Below, one piece after another: positions 36,748 through 44,050 of a stretch of 50,917 bases of DNA. A program made the position numbers and the translations under genes. Within the stretch, counting starts at the first letter, position 1; every line of letters starts with the position of its first letter. This DNA comes from Candidatus Eisenbacteria bacterium (GTDB lineage Bacteria > Orphanbacterota > Orphanbacteria > Orphanbacterales > Orphanbacteraceae), in contig JAFGGD010000006.1 in assembly GCA_016930695.1 (NCBI GenBank), positions 1 to 50,917 of the forward strand, in the 5' to 3' direction. The notes below the pieces were generated by a model that was not told the DNA's origin, ran no database searches, and worked only from the letters and a program-made list of their open reading frames with translations.

Positions 36748-38178
36748 TTACCTGTAGTCCTCTTTTCGCAGGCCGTGGCGGCGCATCTTGTCGAAGAGGG
36801 CGCGGGGGGTGATGCCGGCCAGGCGCGCCGTCTCGCCGATCCGCCCGCGGGTTCTGTGGAGGAGCGAGTCGAGGTAGGCGCGCTCGAAGGCGTCCGCCGC
36901 TTCGCGTCTCGCCTCCCGCAAAGGCCGGTCGGTCCGGACGCCGCCCGCCGCCCCCCCCTCCTCTTCCCCGCCCGCCGCGTCGCCGGGGCTCTCTTCGCGC
37001 CGCCCCCGCGTGATCTCCTCGGGAAGGTCCTCGTTCCGAATCTCGCTCAGCGGGCAGAGAAGGACGGTCCTCTCGATCACGTTGATCAGCTCCCGCACGT
37101 TCCCCGGCCAGTCGTACCGCACCAGCGCGGCCATCGCCTCCGGCCGGATGCCGGTCAGATCCCGGCCGAGGCGGTTCCGATAAACGCCCAGGTAATTCCG
37201 TACCAGGTCGGGGATGTCCTCGCGGCGCTGCCGGAGCGGGGGGACGGTCAGGGTGACCACGCCGAGCCGGTAGTAGAGATCGGAGCGGAAGCGGCCGGCG
37301 CGCACCTCTTCCATCAGGTCGCGATTGGTGGCCGCCATGATCCGTACGTCCACCTCGATCTCCTTTTCCCCGCCGACGCGCTGAATCTTTCGCTCCTGAA
37401 GGACCCGAAGCAGCTTCACCTGAACCCGCGTGGAGAGGTCGGCGATTTCGTCGAGGAAGATGGTCCCCCGATGGGCGAGTTCGAAGTGACCCCGGCGTCC
37501 CTTGCGGGCGTCGGTGAACGCGCCCTCCTCGTGGCCGAAGAGTTCGCTCTCGATCAGCGTCTCCGGGATGGCGCCGCAGTTCACGGCGATGAAGGGACCC
37601 TCGGCGCGGTTCCCCTCCTCGTGGATCGCCCGGGCGAGCCACTCCTTGCCGACGCCGGTTTCGCCCAGAAGGAGCAGGGATGTGTTGGCGCCGGCGACCT
37701 GCCGGGCGATCGCCATCAGACGGAGCATGGCGGGGCTCAGTGTGACGAAGTCGGAAAGGCGGCTGCTCTTGCGGGGACGCTCCGCGTCCAGGCGGTTCAG
37801 GGCGTGTTCCCGCCGCCGTTCGGTGAGCGCGCGCAGTTCGTCGGCGAGCACGTTGTCCGGCAACTCCGGCAGAAGGACCGCCAGCCCGCCGGCGGCGAGC
37901 ATTCGCGCCTGCTCCTCCGCCCCACCCGTTTCACCGACGACGATCACCTCGGGACGGTCCGGCAGATTGCGGATCGCGGAGATCGACTCGTCCACCGGCT
38001 CCGGGAGAAGTGATCGGGCGATCACCACCAGGTCGTGCGGGTCCGCGGCGAGGCGGTCCCACACCACCTCGCCCCCCTCGAGGCCGGAGAGGAGGACATC
38101 CGCCTGGCGTTGAATGAGGCCGGCCAGCCGTTTCTGTTCCTCCCGCGACGGGACCGCGAGCAACACGCGAACCAACAT
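36748..38178 (-). CDS. Sigma-54-dependent activator (NtrC family) with degenerate receiver
   Basis: The 476-residue protein has a receiver-like domain (1-125), an AAA+ sigma-54 interaction domain (about 140-375) and a Fis-type HTH (about 440-468, [15 protein letters not shown]). Walker A is GETGVGKE (172-179), Walker B FLDEIA (241-246), and the sigma-54-contact loop reads GAFTDA (219-224) instead of GAFTGA. The receiver lacks the acidic pair (VLLAVPS in place of a VDD-type start), has Ala54 where the phosphorylated Asp should be ([11 protein letters not shown]) and lacks the conserved Lys. It should therefore not be phosphorylated in the usual way. The ATG at 38178 follows GGAGG 11 bases upstream. 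A sigma-54 promoter lies just across the divergent intergenic region. Confidence 0.93.
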   Translation of the reverse strand: MLVRVLLAVPSREEQKRLAGLIQRQADVLLSGLEGGEVVWDRLAADPHDLVVIARSLLPEPVDESISAIRNLPDRPEVIVVGETGGAEEQARMLAAGGLAVLLPELPDNVLADELRALTERRREHALNRLDAERPRKSSRLSDFVTLSPAMLRLMAIARQVAGANTSLLLLGETGVGKEWLARAIHEEGNRAEGPFIAVNCGAIPETLIESELFGHEEGAFTDARKGRRGHFELAHRGTIFLDEIADLSTRVQVKLLRVLQERKIQRVGGEKEIEVDVRIMAATNRDLMEEVRAGRFRSDLYYRLGVVTLTVPPLRQRREDIPDLVRNYLGVYRNRLGRDLTGIRPEAMAALVRYDWPGNVRELINVIERTVLLCPLSEIRNEDLPEEITRGRREESPGDAAGGEEEGGAAGGVRTDRPLREARREAADAFERAYLDSLLHRTRGRIGETARLAGITPRALFDKMRRHGLRKEDYR

Positions 38179-38205
38179 AAGAACTCAAACCTCCGATTAA
38201 ATTGA

Positions 38206-38234
38206 AGTATAGATACCGACAAATCGGAAGTCAA
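38206..38234 (-). promoter_or_regulatory. Sigma-70-type promoter for the sigma-54 activator gene
   Basis: Minus strand TTGACT (38234-38229), 17 bases, TATACT (38211-38206). Both boxes are five of six to consensus. It gives a leader of about 20 bases. Confidence 0.65.
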
Positions 38235-38332
38235 GGCTCCGAACGGGGCGGTTCTTGGGGGCTTGTGCCGGTGCGCGTGCCGTAACAACCCTAAAAACAA
38301 CAAGATGGACGTTCGACATTTCGGGGGGTGAA

Positions 38333-38349
38333 CTGGCCCGCCGCTTGCG
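38333..38349 (+). promoter_or_regulatory. Sigma-54 (-24/-12) promoter
   Basis: CTGGCCCG-CCGC-TTGCG matches the sigma-54 consensus YTGGCACG-N4-TTGCW, with the invariant GG and GC at correct spacing. Transcription would start near 38360, about 70 bases upstream of the ATG at 38429. The activator gene is divergent, 155 bases away. Confidence 0.65.
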
Positions 38350-38428
38350 AAGTCTCCTTTTCACCCGCGGAGAGAATCCACGAGTCCGCCGATCCGGGGC
38401 GGCTTTCGATAAAGAATGTGGAGGAGGC

Positions 38429-38614
38429 ATGGAAAAGAAGCTGGGGGTGAAGAGCCGCGCCTCGAAGGAGGCGAAGGCGGAGACCGGGAAGACGAAGGCG
38501 AAAGCCGCGAAACCGGCCAGGAACGCGAAGATCGTACGGCCGAAGAGCCGTGGCGATAAAGCCGCCGCAGCAGGCACCATCCTGATCCCGGAGCGACCCA
38601 CGCCGAAACGCTGA
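38429..38614 (+). CDS. Small Lys/Ala-rich basic protein
   Basis: No family recognised. The predicted 61-residue product begins MEKKLGVKSRASKEAKAET and is strongly basic, with Lys-Ala-rich stretches recalling histone H1-like tails, followed by IRP/PERPTPKR-type prolines. GGAGGAGG lies just upstream of the ATG, and a sigma-54 promoter is about 80 bases upstream, which favours a real gene. The larger open frame starting at 38255 has no support. It may be nucleic-acid binding; that is only inferred from charge. The eRF1-like gene follows on the same strand after 198 bases containing two strong hairpins. Confidence 0.55.
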   Translation: MEKKLGVKSRASKEAKAETGKTKAKAAKPARNAKIVRPKSRGDKAAAAGTILIPERPTPKR

Positions 38615-38812
38615 CCCCGGGGGGTAAGGATCGGCTTTCGGCGAAGAAGAGAATCGCGGCGGCGGGTCGCGATTCCGGGATCGGGAGGCGGGCCGCTCGG
38701 GCGGCCGGTTGAAGAAGGAACGTCCGGGGACCGTCCCCGTCCGGACGCGCGAGTCCGACCGGCGTCGGCGTGGGCCGCCGCCGGACTGAAACCAGCCGCC
38801 AGGAGCGGAGCG
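38615..38812 (+). other. Spacer with two strong hairpins
   Basis: GAATCGCG/CGCGATTC (near 38652-38676) and a CGTCCGG/CCGGACG hairpin with inner GGAC/GTCC pairing (near 38727-38753) lie between the small basic protein and eRF1-like genes. Neither is followed by a T-run, so they may be processing or stability elements. Confidence 0.4.
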
Positions 38813-39244
38813 ATGATGAAACTGATGGGTTTGTGGGTGGACCTGCGGAGGGCCTACATGATCGAAATCGGCCCCGACGGGAACCCCGCTGTGAAGTGCA
38901 TCGAGGCGGATCCGGACGACGAAGGGGCGCGGGAACATTCGCGTGCCCGTGAATCCCGGATCGTGAGGCGCAAAGGGCCGGGCGGGCGCGACCTGCGCCG
39001 CGCCTTCTATCAACAGATACTCGCCGCCGTCTCCGGCGCGGACCGCATCGTCCTCTTCGGACCGGACGACGCCAAACACGAACTGGATCTGGAAATACGG
39101 AAACGGCCCCACCTTCTTGAGCGGATGGTGGACGTGCTCCAGCTGGACAAGTTCGAGGAAGCGGATTTCGCGGCCCGCCTGAGGGCCTACTATCGTTTGG
39201 AGACGAAACAAAATCCGCCGAGCAGACGGGTGCCGGCGGCCTGA
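38813..39244 (+). CDS. eRF1-domain-like protein (translational-machinery/host-attachment-type)
   Basis: The 143-residue protein opens with GLWVDLRRAYMIEI, has a middle helix DLRRAFYQQILAAVSGADR, the strand-turn IVLFGPDDAKHELDLEI, and a C-terminal helix. This follows the pattern GLWIDxxKAxIV ... LFGPGxAKxEL seen in small bacterial proteins related to eRF1 domain 2. Members usually show ADKMTDRQ near the C-terminus, replaced here by LDKFEEADFAARL. Their role is not established; ribosome or RNA handling is assumed from the fold. Two tandem ATGs open the frame, with AGGAGCGGAG upstream. A terminator follows. Cotranscription with the small basic protein under the sigma-54 promoter is plausible. 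Confidence 0.65.
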   Translation: MMKLMGLWVDLRRAYMIEIGPDGNPAVKCIEADPDDEGAREHSRARESRIVRRKGPGGRDLRRAFYQQILAAVSGADRIVLFGPDDAKHELDLEIRKRPHLLERMVDVLQLDKFEEADFAARLRAYYRLETKQNPPSRRVPAA

Positions 39245-39363
39245 GAAGGCGGCGGAAAAAACGCGTTCGCGCGGGGTTTTTCTTCCACGGATGCCCCACG
39301 TCCGGTTTCCGCGCGACGAGGTCCGGATCGCGTTCCGACCGGTCCCTCCGGGGCCGGGCCCGA

Positions 39364-39386
39364 CGGACGCGGTCCGGCTTTTTTTT
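39364..39386 (+). terminator. Terminator after the eRF1-like gene
   Basis: CGGAC-GCG-GTCCG followed by GC and a run of eight Ts. It lies against the stop of the convergent EamA gene. Confidence 0.6.
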
Positions 39387-40266
39387 AGCCCCACTGTTTT
39401 TGCGCGGCGATTCCCAGAACGATGACCACGAGTCCGAGTACCGATGAGGGGAGGATCTCCTCGCCCACGACGTAATGGATCGGGACGAGGGAGAGGAAGG
39501 GGGAGAGATAGACGAGGTTGCTCACGCGCGCCGAGGTCTCGGAGAGGGAGAGTGCGCGGAGCCAGAGGAGAAAGGCGAGGCCCATCTCGAAGAGGCCGAT
39601 GTAGAGCGATCCGAGGAGCGCCGGGCCGGAGGGGAGGGCGGCGCGGCCGGCGGCGAAGAGAGCGATGCCGACATAGAGGGTTCCGAAGAGGAAACCGAGG
39701 GAGAGCTTGGCGGTGGCGTCGCGCCGGTCCCGTACGTTCCGTATCCAATAGAGCGCCCAGACGAGGCTGCTCCCGACGGCGAGCAGCGCACCCGGCCCAT
39801 GAGTGAAACGGAAGCCGAGGGGATCGCCGTGGGTAGAGATGATGAGCACGCCGAGAAAGCCGAGAAACACCGCGAGGAGCGACGCCGGGCGGAGGCGCTG
39901 GCCGAGCATCGGCGCGGAGAGAAGGGTGACCACGATCGGCCACGTATAGTTGAGGGGCTGCGCCTCCTGCGCCGGGAGGAGATCGTAGGCGGTGAAGAGG
40001 ACCGTGTAATAGAGGAAAGGGTTGAGAAGGCCGTTCAGCGCGGAGGCGCGCCACTCTCGGCCGCGGTCCGGGCCGGCGGGGAATCCGAATCCTCCCTCGC
40101 GCGCGCGGCGGTAGGCGAAGAGGAAGATCGTCGAAGCGAGGCTCGACCAGAAAAGCATGGTGAGCGGGTCGGCGCGGCGTAGCGTGAGTTCGAATGCGGT
40201 CGCCACGGTGGACCAGCAGAGCACGGCGGCGAGGGCGAGAAGGTAAGCGCGGGTCTGGTTCCTCAT
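39385..40266 (-). CDS. EamA/RhaT-family (DMT) inner-membrane transporter
   Basis: The 293-residue protein is a typical ten-helix drug/metabolite transporter made of two EamA repeats: YLLALAAVLCWSTVATAFEL opens the first and ALLAVGSSLVWALYW the second. The conserved PLNYTWPIVVTLLSA and SNLVYLSPFLSLV segments precede the fourth helices of the repeats. Substrate (metabolite, amino acid or drug) cannot be predicted. The start is ATG 40266, MRNQTRAYLLAL; the longer frame to 40473 adds a Pro/Ser-rich stretch with no membrane character. There is no Shine-Dalgarno, and a TACACT box sits nine bases before the ATG, so the mRNA may be leaderless. Confidence 0.88.
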   Translation of the reverse strand: MRNQTRAYLLALAAVLCWSTVATAFELTLRRADPLTMLFWSSLASTIFLFAYRRAREGGFGFPAGPDRGREWRASALNGLLNPFLYYTVLFTAYDLLPAQEAQPLNYTWPIVVTLLSAPMLGQRLRPASLLAVFLGFLGVLIISTHGDPLGFRFTHGPGALLAVGSSLVWALYWIRNVRDRRDATAKLSLGFLFGTLYVGIALFAAGRAALPSGPALLGSLYIGLFEMGLAFLLWLRALSLSETSARVSNLVYLSPFLSLVPIHYVVGEEILPSSVLGLVVIVLGIAAQKQWG

Positions 40267-40275
40267 GGCGAGACG

Positions 40276-40281
40276 AGTGTA
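40276..40281 (-). promoter_or_regulatory. -10 element abutting the EamA start codon
   Basis: Minus strand TACACT lies nine bases before the ATG, the same spacing as TATACT before leuS. There is no ribosome-binding site between box and start. Confidence 0.4.
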
Positions 40282-40367
40282 CACGAGATGGGGGGGCGGG
40301 GCACCGGATTGCGCCGGCGGGCGTCGCCGCAATCGCCGCGCCGCCGGTGAATCCCCCCAACGCGTCG

Positions 40368-40376
40368 TGCTAGAAT
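40368..40376 (+). promoter_or_regulatory. Extended -10 promoter for the apbE gene
   Basis: TGCTAGAAT is identical to the element upstream of the HAD phosphatase gene. It implies a leader of about 58 bases. Confidence 0.5.
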
Positions 40377-40441
40377 CGCGGGACGGTTTTCCCTCCGGCG
40401 CAAAGGGAAAACCGGACGGGGACGACGACGGAGGAGAGCCC

Positions 40442-41494
40442 ATGAACGTTCGATTCGCCGGGAACGCCGCCATGCACGCGCTCTTCGCCGCGCTCCTCGC
40501 CGCCGGTTGCGGCGGCCGGGAGGCGGTTCGGGAAGAGTGGGAGACGATGGGAACCTGGGCGCGGGTGGAGATTCACGGCGTCGATGCCGAGCGCGGCCGG
40601 GAGGGCGTGGCCGCGGTCCGCGCCGTCTTCGACTCCGTGACGGCGTTGATGAACGCCTGGGATCCGTCGTCGGAGATCGGCCGCTTGAACGATGCGCCGG
40701 CGGGCGTTCCCTTCCCCCTCTCTCCCTGGCTCGACGAGTGCCTCGCCCGAGCGGAGGATGTCGGCGCGGCGAGCGGCGGCGCCTTCGATCCCACCGCCGA
40801 TCCCCTCATGCGACTCTGGGGTTTCTACCGGCGAGAGGGGCGGCTCCCGTCTCAGGCTGAGATCGATTCCGCGCGCGCCCTCCTCGGCGGTTACCGGCAC
40901 GACCGCGCGGGGCGCGCGGTGATCAAGGAGAGAGAAGGCGTCCGCTTCGATCTCGGCGGGATCGCCAAGGGATTCGCCGTCGACCGGGCGTCGGAGCGGC
41001 TCCGGGCGCTCGGCGTCCCGGGCGCGCTCATCGACCTCGGCGGCAACCTCTATTGCCTCGGCGCGCCGCCCGGCAAGGATCGCTGGCGGGTGGGGATCCG
41101 GAACCCGCTCGATCCCGGCGCGCTCTTCGCGGCGGTGGAGACGGCGGAGGGGGCGGTCGCCACGAGCGGCTCCTACGAGCGCTTCGTGACGATCGACGGC
41201 CGCCGCTACGGCCACATCATGAACCCGGCCACCGGCCGCCCGGCGGAGGGATCCCTCAGCGCCACCGTGCTCACGCCCGACGCCACCCTCGGCGACGCGC
41301 TCTCCACCGCCCTCTTCGTTCTCGGCCCGGCGCGCGCCAAGGAAGTTCTCGCCGAGAGCTACCCCGGCGTGGACGCCATTCTCGTCCTCCCCGCCGATTC
41401 CGACGGGGAGCCGCACCGGGTTTTCCTGACCGGCCGGCTGAAGGGGCGCGTCACCCTCCTCCCCGGCATGGAGACGCTCTTCGTCCTTCTCTGA
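40442..41494 (+). CDS. apbE: FAD:protein FMN transferase (ApbE family), lipoprotein
   Basis: The 350-residue protein has a lipoprotein signal (lipobox LLAAGC) and the ApbE fold: METMGTWARVEI-type opening (WETMGTWARVEI), FDPTADPLMRLWGFY, FDLGGIAKGFAVDRA, LIDLGGNLYCLG, and HIMNPATGRPAEG. ApbE attaches FMN covalently to Thr in (S/T)GAT motifs of exported or membrane subunits, using FAD and Mg2+. The rnf operon directly downstream on the opposite strand encodes RnfG (SGAT, T165) and RnfD (TGAT, T199), the expected substrates. The start ATG 40442 follows GGAGAG; the signal peptide would be lost or buried with the earlier in-frame ATG at 40265. Confidence 0.93.
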   Translation: MNVRFAGNAAMHALFAALLAAGCGGREAVREEWETMGTWARVEIHGVDAERGREGVAAVRAVFDSVTALMNAWDPSSEIGRLNDAPAGVPFPLSPWLDECLARAEDVGAASGGAFDPTADPLMRLWGFYRREGRLPSQAEIDSARALLGGYRHDRAGRAVIKEREGVRFDLGGIAKGFAVDRASERLRALGVPGALIDLGGNLYCLGAPPGKDRWRVGIRNPLDPGALFAAVETAEGAVATSGSYERFVTIDGRRYGHIMNPATGRPAEGSLSATVLTPDATLGDALSTALFVLGPARAKEVLAESYPGVDAILVLPADSDGEPHRVFLTGRLKGRVTLLPGMETLFVLL

Positions 41495-41506
41495 TCTTCT
41501 TTGGAT

Positions 41507-41536
41507 ATAAAAAAACGGGCCGGATGGTCCGGCCCG
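41507..41536 (-). terminator. Terminator of the rnf operon
   Basis: Read on the minus strand, CGGGCCGG-ACCAT-CCGGCCCG forms an 8-bp perfect stem followed by TTTTTTTAT. It lies between the converging rnfE and apbE genes. Confidence 0.85.
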
Positions 41537-41565
41537 CGAAGGAATAATCCGCCTTGTCGGAAGGC

Positions 41566-42240
41566 TCAGTCGCAGCCGTCCAGCTTGCAGAGGGCGCAGT
41601 TGCCGCAGTCCTGTTCCCGCGGCGGTTCGTAGACCTCGCCGGCCCGAATCGCCCGCCGTTCCTCCAGCTTGTTCATCAGGGCCAACAGGAAACCGAGGGA
41701 GAGGAACGCGCCCGGAGGCAGGATCATGACCAGCATGGGGAGAAAGCGGTCGCCGAAAACGGAGAAGCCGAGAACGGTCCCGTTGCCGAAGATCTCCCGC
41801 ACGCCGCCGAGCACCATCAGCCCGATCGTGAAGCCGAGCCCCATCCCGATCCCGTCCAGGAGGGAGTCGAGAACCCCGTTTCGGCTGGCGAACGCCTCGG
41901 CCCGGCCGAGGATGATGCAGTTCACCACGATGAGGGGGATGAAGAGCCCGAGGCTTTTGTGGAGGTCGTAGAAGTACCCGTGCATCACCAGGTCCACGAC
42001 GGTCACGAAGGTGGCGATCACCACGATGAAGGCGGGGATCCGCACCTTCTTGGGGATGAAGCCGCGGAGCAGCGAGATGATCCCGTTGCTGCAGATGAGC
42101 ACGAAGGTGGTGGCGAGCCCCATGCCGAGACCGTTCACCACGGAAGTGGTCACCGCCAGCGTGGGGCACATGCCGAGCACGAGCCGGAAGATCGGGTGGT
42201 CCTTCCAGAGACCGCGCAGCAGAATGTCCGTTCTACTCAT
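41566..42240 (-). CDS. rnfE: Ion-translocating electron transport complex subunit RnfE
   Basis: The 224-residue protein has six transmembrane helices and the half-channel sequence shared with RnfA/NqrD. Conserved membrane cysteines C25 (GMCPTLAV) and C108 (VNCIILG) would hold the intramembrane Fe-S cluster together with RnfA. The C-terminus is unusual in ending with four cysteines (C212, C215, C218, C223, spaced CxxCxxCxxxxC) after the last helix. The ATG at 42240 (MSRTDILLRGLWKDHPIF) overlaps the end of rnfG by eight bases; a frame starting at 42291 adds an Arg-rich leader without support. It is the last gene of the operon. Confidence 0.93.
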   Translation of the reverse strand: MSRTDILLRGLWKDHPIFRLVLGMCPTLAVTTSVVNGLGMGLATTFVLICSNGIISLLRGFIPKKVRIPAFIVVIATFVTVVDLVMHGYFYDLHKSLGLFIPLIVVNCIILGRAEAFASRNGVLDSLLDGIGMGLGFTIGLMVLGGVREIFGNGTVLGFSVFGDRFLPMLVMILPPGAFLSLGFLLALMNKLEERRAIRAGEVYEPPREQDCGNCALCKLDGCD

Positions 42241-42898
42241 CGCCCACCCTTTCCTCGGCCGTCGCCGTTGCCGCGTCCTCCGTTCCGTCACCGCCGGGCG
42301 CCGCGCCGCCGTAACCGGCGGAGGCCTCGAGAATCGCCGGCAGGTCCTCCCGGAAGCGGTTCATCGCCGCCGCGAGCGCGCCGCAGACCGCCCGCCCCGT
42401 CACGGTGGCGCCGCTGATCGCGTCGATCGGACCGCCGTCCTTCTTCACCCGCCAGTCCGTTCCGACCAACGGTCGGCCGACGTAAAACTCGTTCAGCAAA
42501 GCCGCGTCGGCGTACTTGGCCCCCAGGCCGGGCGTTTCGGCGTGGCGGAGGATCCGCATCCCCGTAAGGTTTCCCTCCGCGCCCACGCCGATCATGCTCA
42601 CGATCTCGCCCGAGTAGCCGTCGTAGGTGACCGCCTTGAAGGCGGCGCCGGCGTACCGTCCGTCCTTGATGCCGATGTGATAAGTGGCTTCCTCGGCCGT
42701 CCCCTCGCGGGTCACCGCCGTGTCCTCCACAGGCTTGTTGTCGAAGGCGGGAAGGACCGCCTCGATGGCCGCCACCTCCGCCGCGTTCTCCGCCAGAAGG
42801 ATCGGTTCCCGCGTTATGCCGTTCACCTGGGTCAGCAGGAGGGCGGCGACCGCGCAGATCAGCGCGAGCCGGAGCGAGAGATTCAACATGTCCTTCAT
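42233..42898 (-). CDS. rnfG: Rnf complex flavoprotein subunit RnfG
   Basis: The 221-residue protein has one N-terminal transmembrane helix (about 8-24) and a periplasmic FMN-binding domain. AISGATVT (160-167) holds T165, the expected covalent FMN site. GLGAKYAD and FYVGRPL are standard family blocks. The C-terminal ~20 residues are an acidic, Gly/Ala-rich extension (GGDGTEDAATATAEERVGDE). Start and rnfD stop overlap as ATGA. RnfG relays electrons between the membrane Fe-S centre and RnfD/RnfE. Confidence 0.93.
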   Translation of the reverse strand: MKDMLNLSLRLALICAVAALLLTQVNGITREPILLAENAAEVAAIEAVLPAFDNKPVEDTAVTREGTAEEATYHIGIKDGRYAGAAFKAVTYDGYSGEIVSMIGVGAEGNLTGMRILRHAETPGLGAKYADAALLNEFYVGRPLVGTDWRVKKDGGPIDAISGATVTGRAVCGALAAAMNRFREDLPAILEASAGYGGAAPGGDGTEDAATATAEERVGDE

Positions 42899-44019
42899 GC
42901 CGCCTTCGCCTCCTCATAAGTCTTGCGCGTCCCGAAGACACGCGGCTTGGTGTATCGGTCGATCAGCGGAACCGCCGCGTTCATCAGCAGGATGGCGAAA
43001 CTCACCCCCTCCGGGTAACCGCCCCAGAGGCGGATGACGGCCGTCAGCAGGCCGCAGCCGAAACCGAAGATGAGCATCCCCTTCTTGGTTACCGGCGACG
43101 ACACCCAGTCGGTGGCCATGAACACCGCGCCGATCCAGAGGCCGCCGGTCAGCACGTGGAACATCGGGGGGGCGTAACGTTCCGGCGAGGCCCAGTGGGC
43201 GATCCCGGTGAAGACGAAAACGGTCAGGATGAAACTGGCCGGGATGTGCCAGCTGATGATCTTGCGCCAAACGAGATAGAGCCCGCCGAGGGCGAGAAAG
43301 AGGACGCTCACCTCGCCGAGGCTTCCGGAGCGGTTTCCGATGAACAGATCCGTGAGGGGCGCCAGGTTCAGTTCGCTGAGAGGCGTGCCGAGGGAGATCG
43401 CCTCCTTGATCGCGCCGAGGGGGGTCGCGCCCGTCGCGGCGTCCACGGTGAACCAGCCGCTCGCGCCGCCCGGCAGCGCCCAGTTGGTGAGCTGCACCGG
43501 GAAACTGATCAGCAGGAAAACCCGCGCCACCAGCGCTGGATTGAAGGGATTGTATCCCAGGCCGCCGTAGATCTGCTTCGCCAGCACGATGGCGACGAGC
43601 GCGCCGAGCAGCACCATCCAGGAAGGCGTCGTGGCGGGCAGGTTCATGGCGAGGAGCAGGCCGGTCACCAGGGCGCTCCAGTCGCCCACGGAGCTCGGTT
43701 TCTTCAGCAGCCGCTGCCATCCCCACTCGAAAAAAGCGCAGCCGATCATCGAGAGGGCGATCACGCGCACCCCGTTGATGCCGAAAAACCAGATCCCCGC
43801 CAGGGCGGCCGGGATCAAAGCGTAGACCACGGCGCGCATCGCCCCCGGCACCTCTTCGGGGGAGTGCACGTGAGGCGAGCTGCTCATCAGGAAAAGGGGC
43901 GCCTTGGGCGGCGTCTTCTTCTCCGGTTTCTGCGGTTTCGGGCTCTCCGCCGGTTTCCCCTCGTTCGGGGCGGGCCTCGGGGCGCCTCCCTGTTCTTCCG
44001 TCAAAACCGATTCCTCCAT
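42895..44019 (-). CDS. rnfD: Rnf complex membrane flavoprotein subunit RnfD
   Basis: The 374-residue protein has an N-terminal Pro/Lys-rich cytoplasmic extension of about 45 residues and then nine to ten transmembrane helices. DAATGATPLGA (193-203) contains T199, the covalent FMN site in RnfD/NqrB. GYNPFNPALVARVFLLISFP and MATDWVSSPVTKKG match the family. The N-terminal extension is longer than in E. coli RsxD and is not explained. It begins 31 bases after rnfC. Confidence 0.95.
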   Translation of the reverse strand: MEESVLTEEQGGAPRPAPNEGKPAESPKPQKPEKKTPPKAPLFLMSSSPHVHSPEEVPGAMRAVVYALIPAALAGIWFFGINGVRVIALSMIGCAFFEWGWQRLLKKPSSVGDWSALVTGLLLAMNLPATTPSWMVLLGALVAIVLAKQIYGGLGYNPFNPALVARVFLLISFPVQLTNWALPGGASGWFTVDAATGATPLGAIKEAISLGTPLSELNLAPLTDLFIGNRSGSLGEVSVLFLALGGLYLVWRKIISWHIPASFILTVFVFTGIAHWASPERYAPPMFHVLTGGLWIGAVFMATDWVSSPVTKKGMLIFGFGCGLLTAVIRLWGGYPEGVSFAILLMNAAVPLIDRYTKPRVFGTRKTYEEAKAA

Positions 44020-44050
44020 GCCCGCCCGAAGCGGAACCGAGGATAATGGA

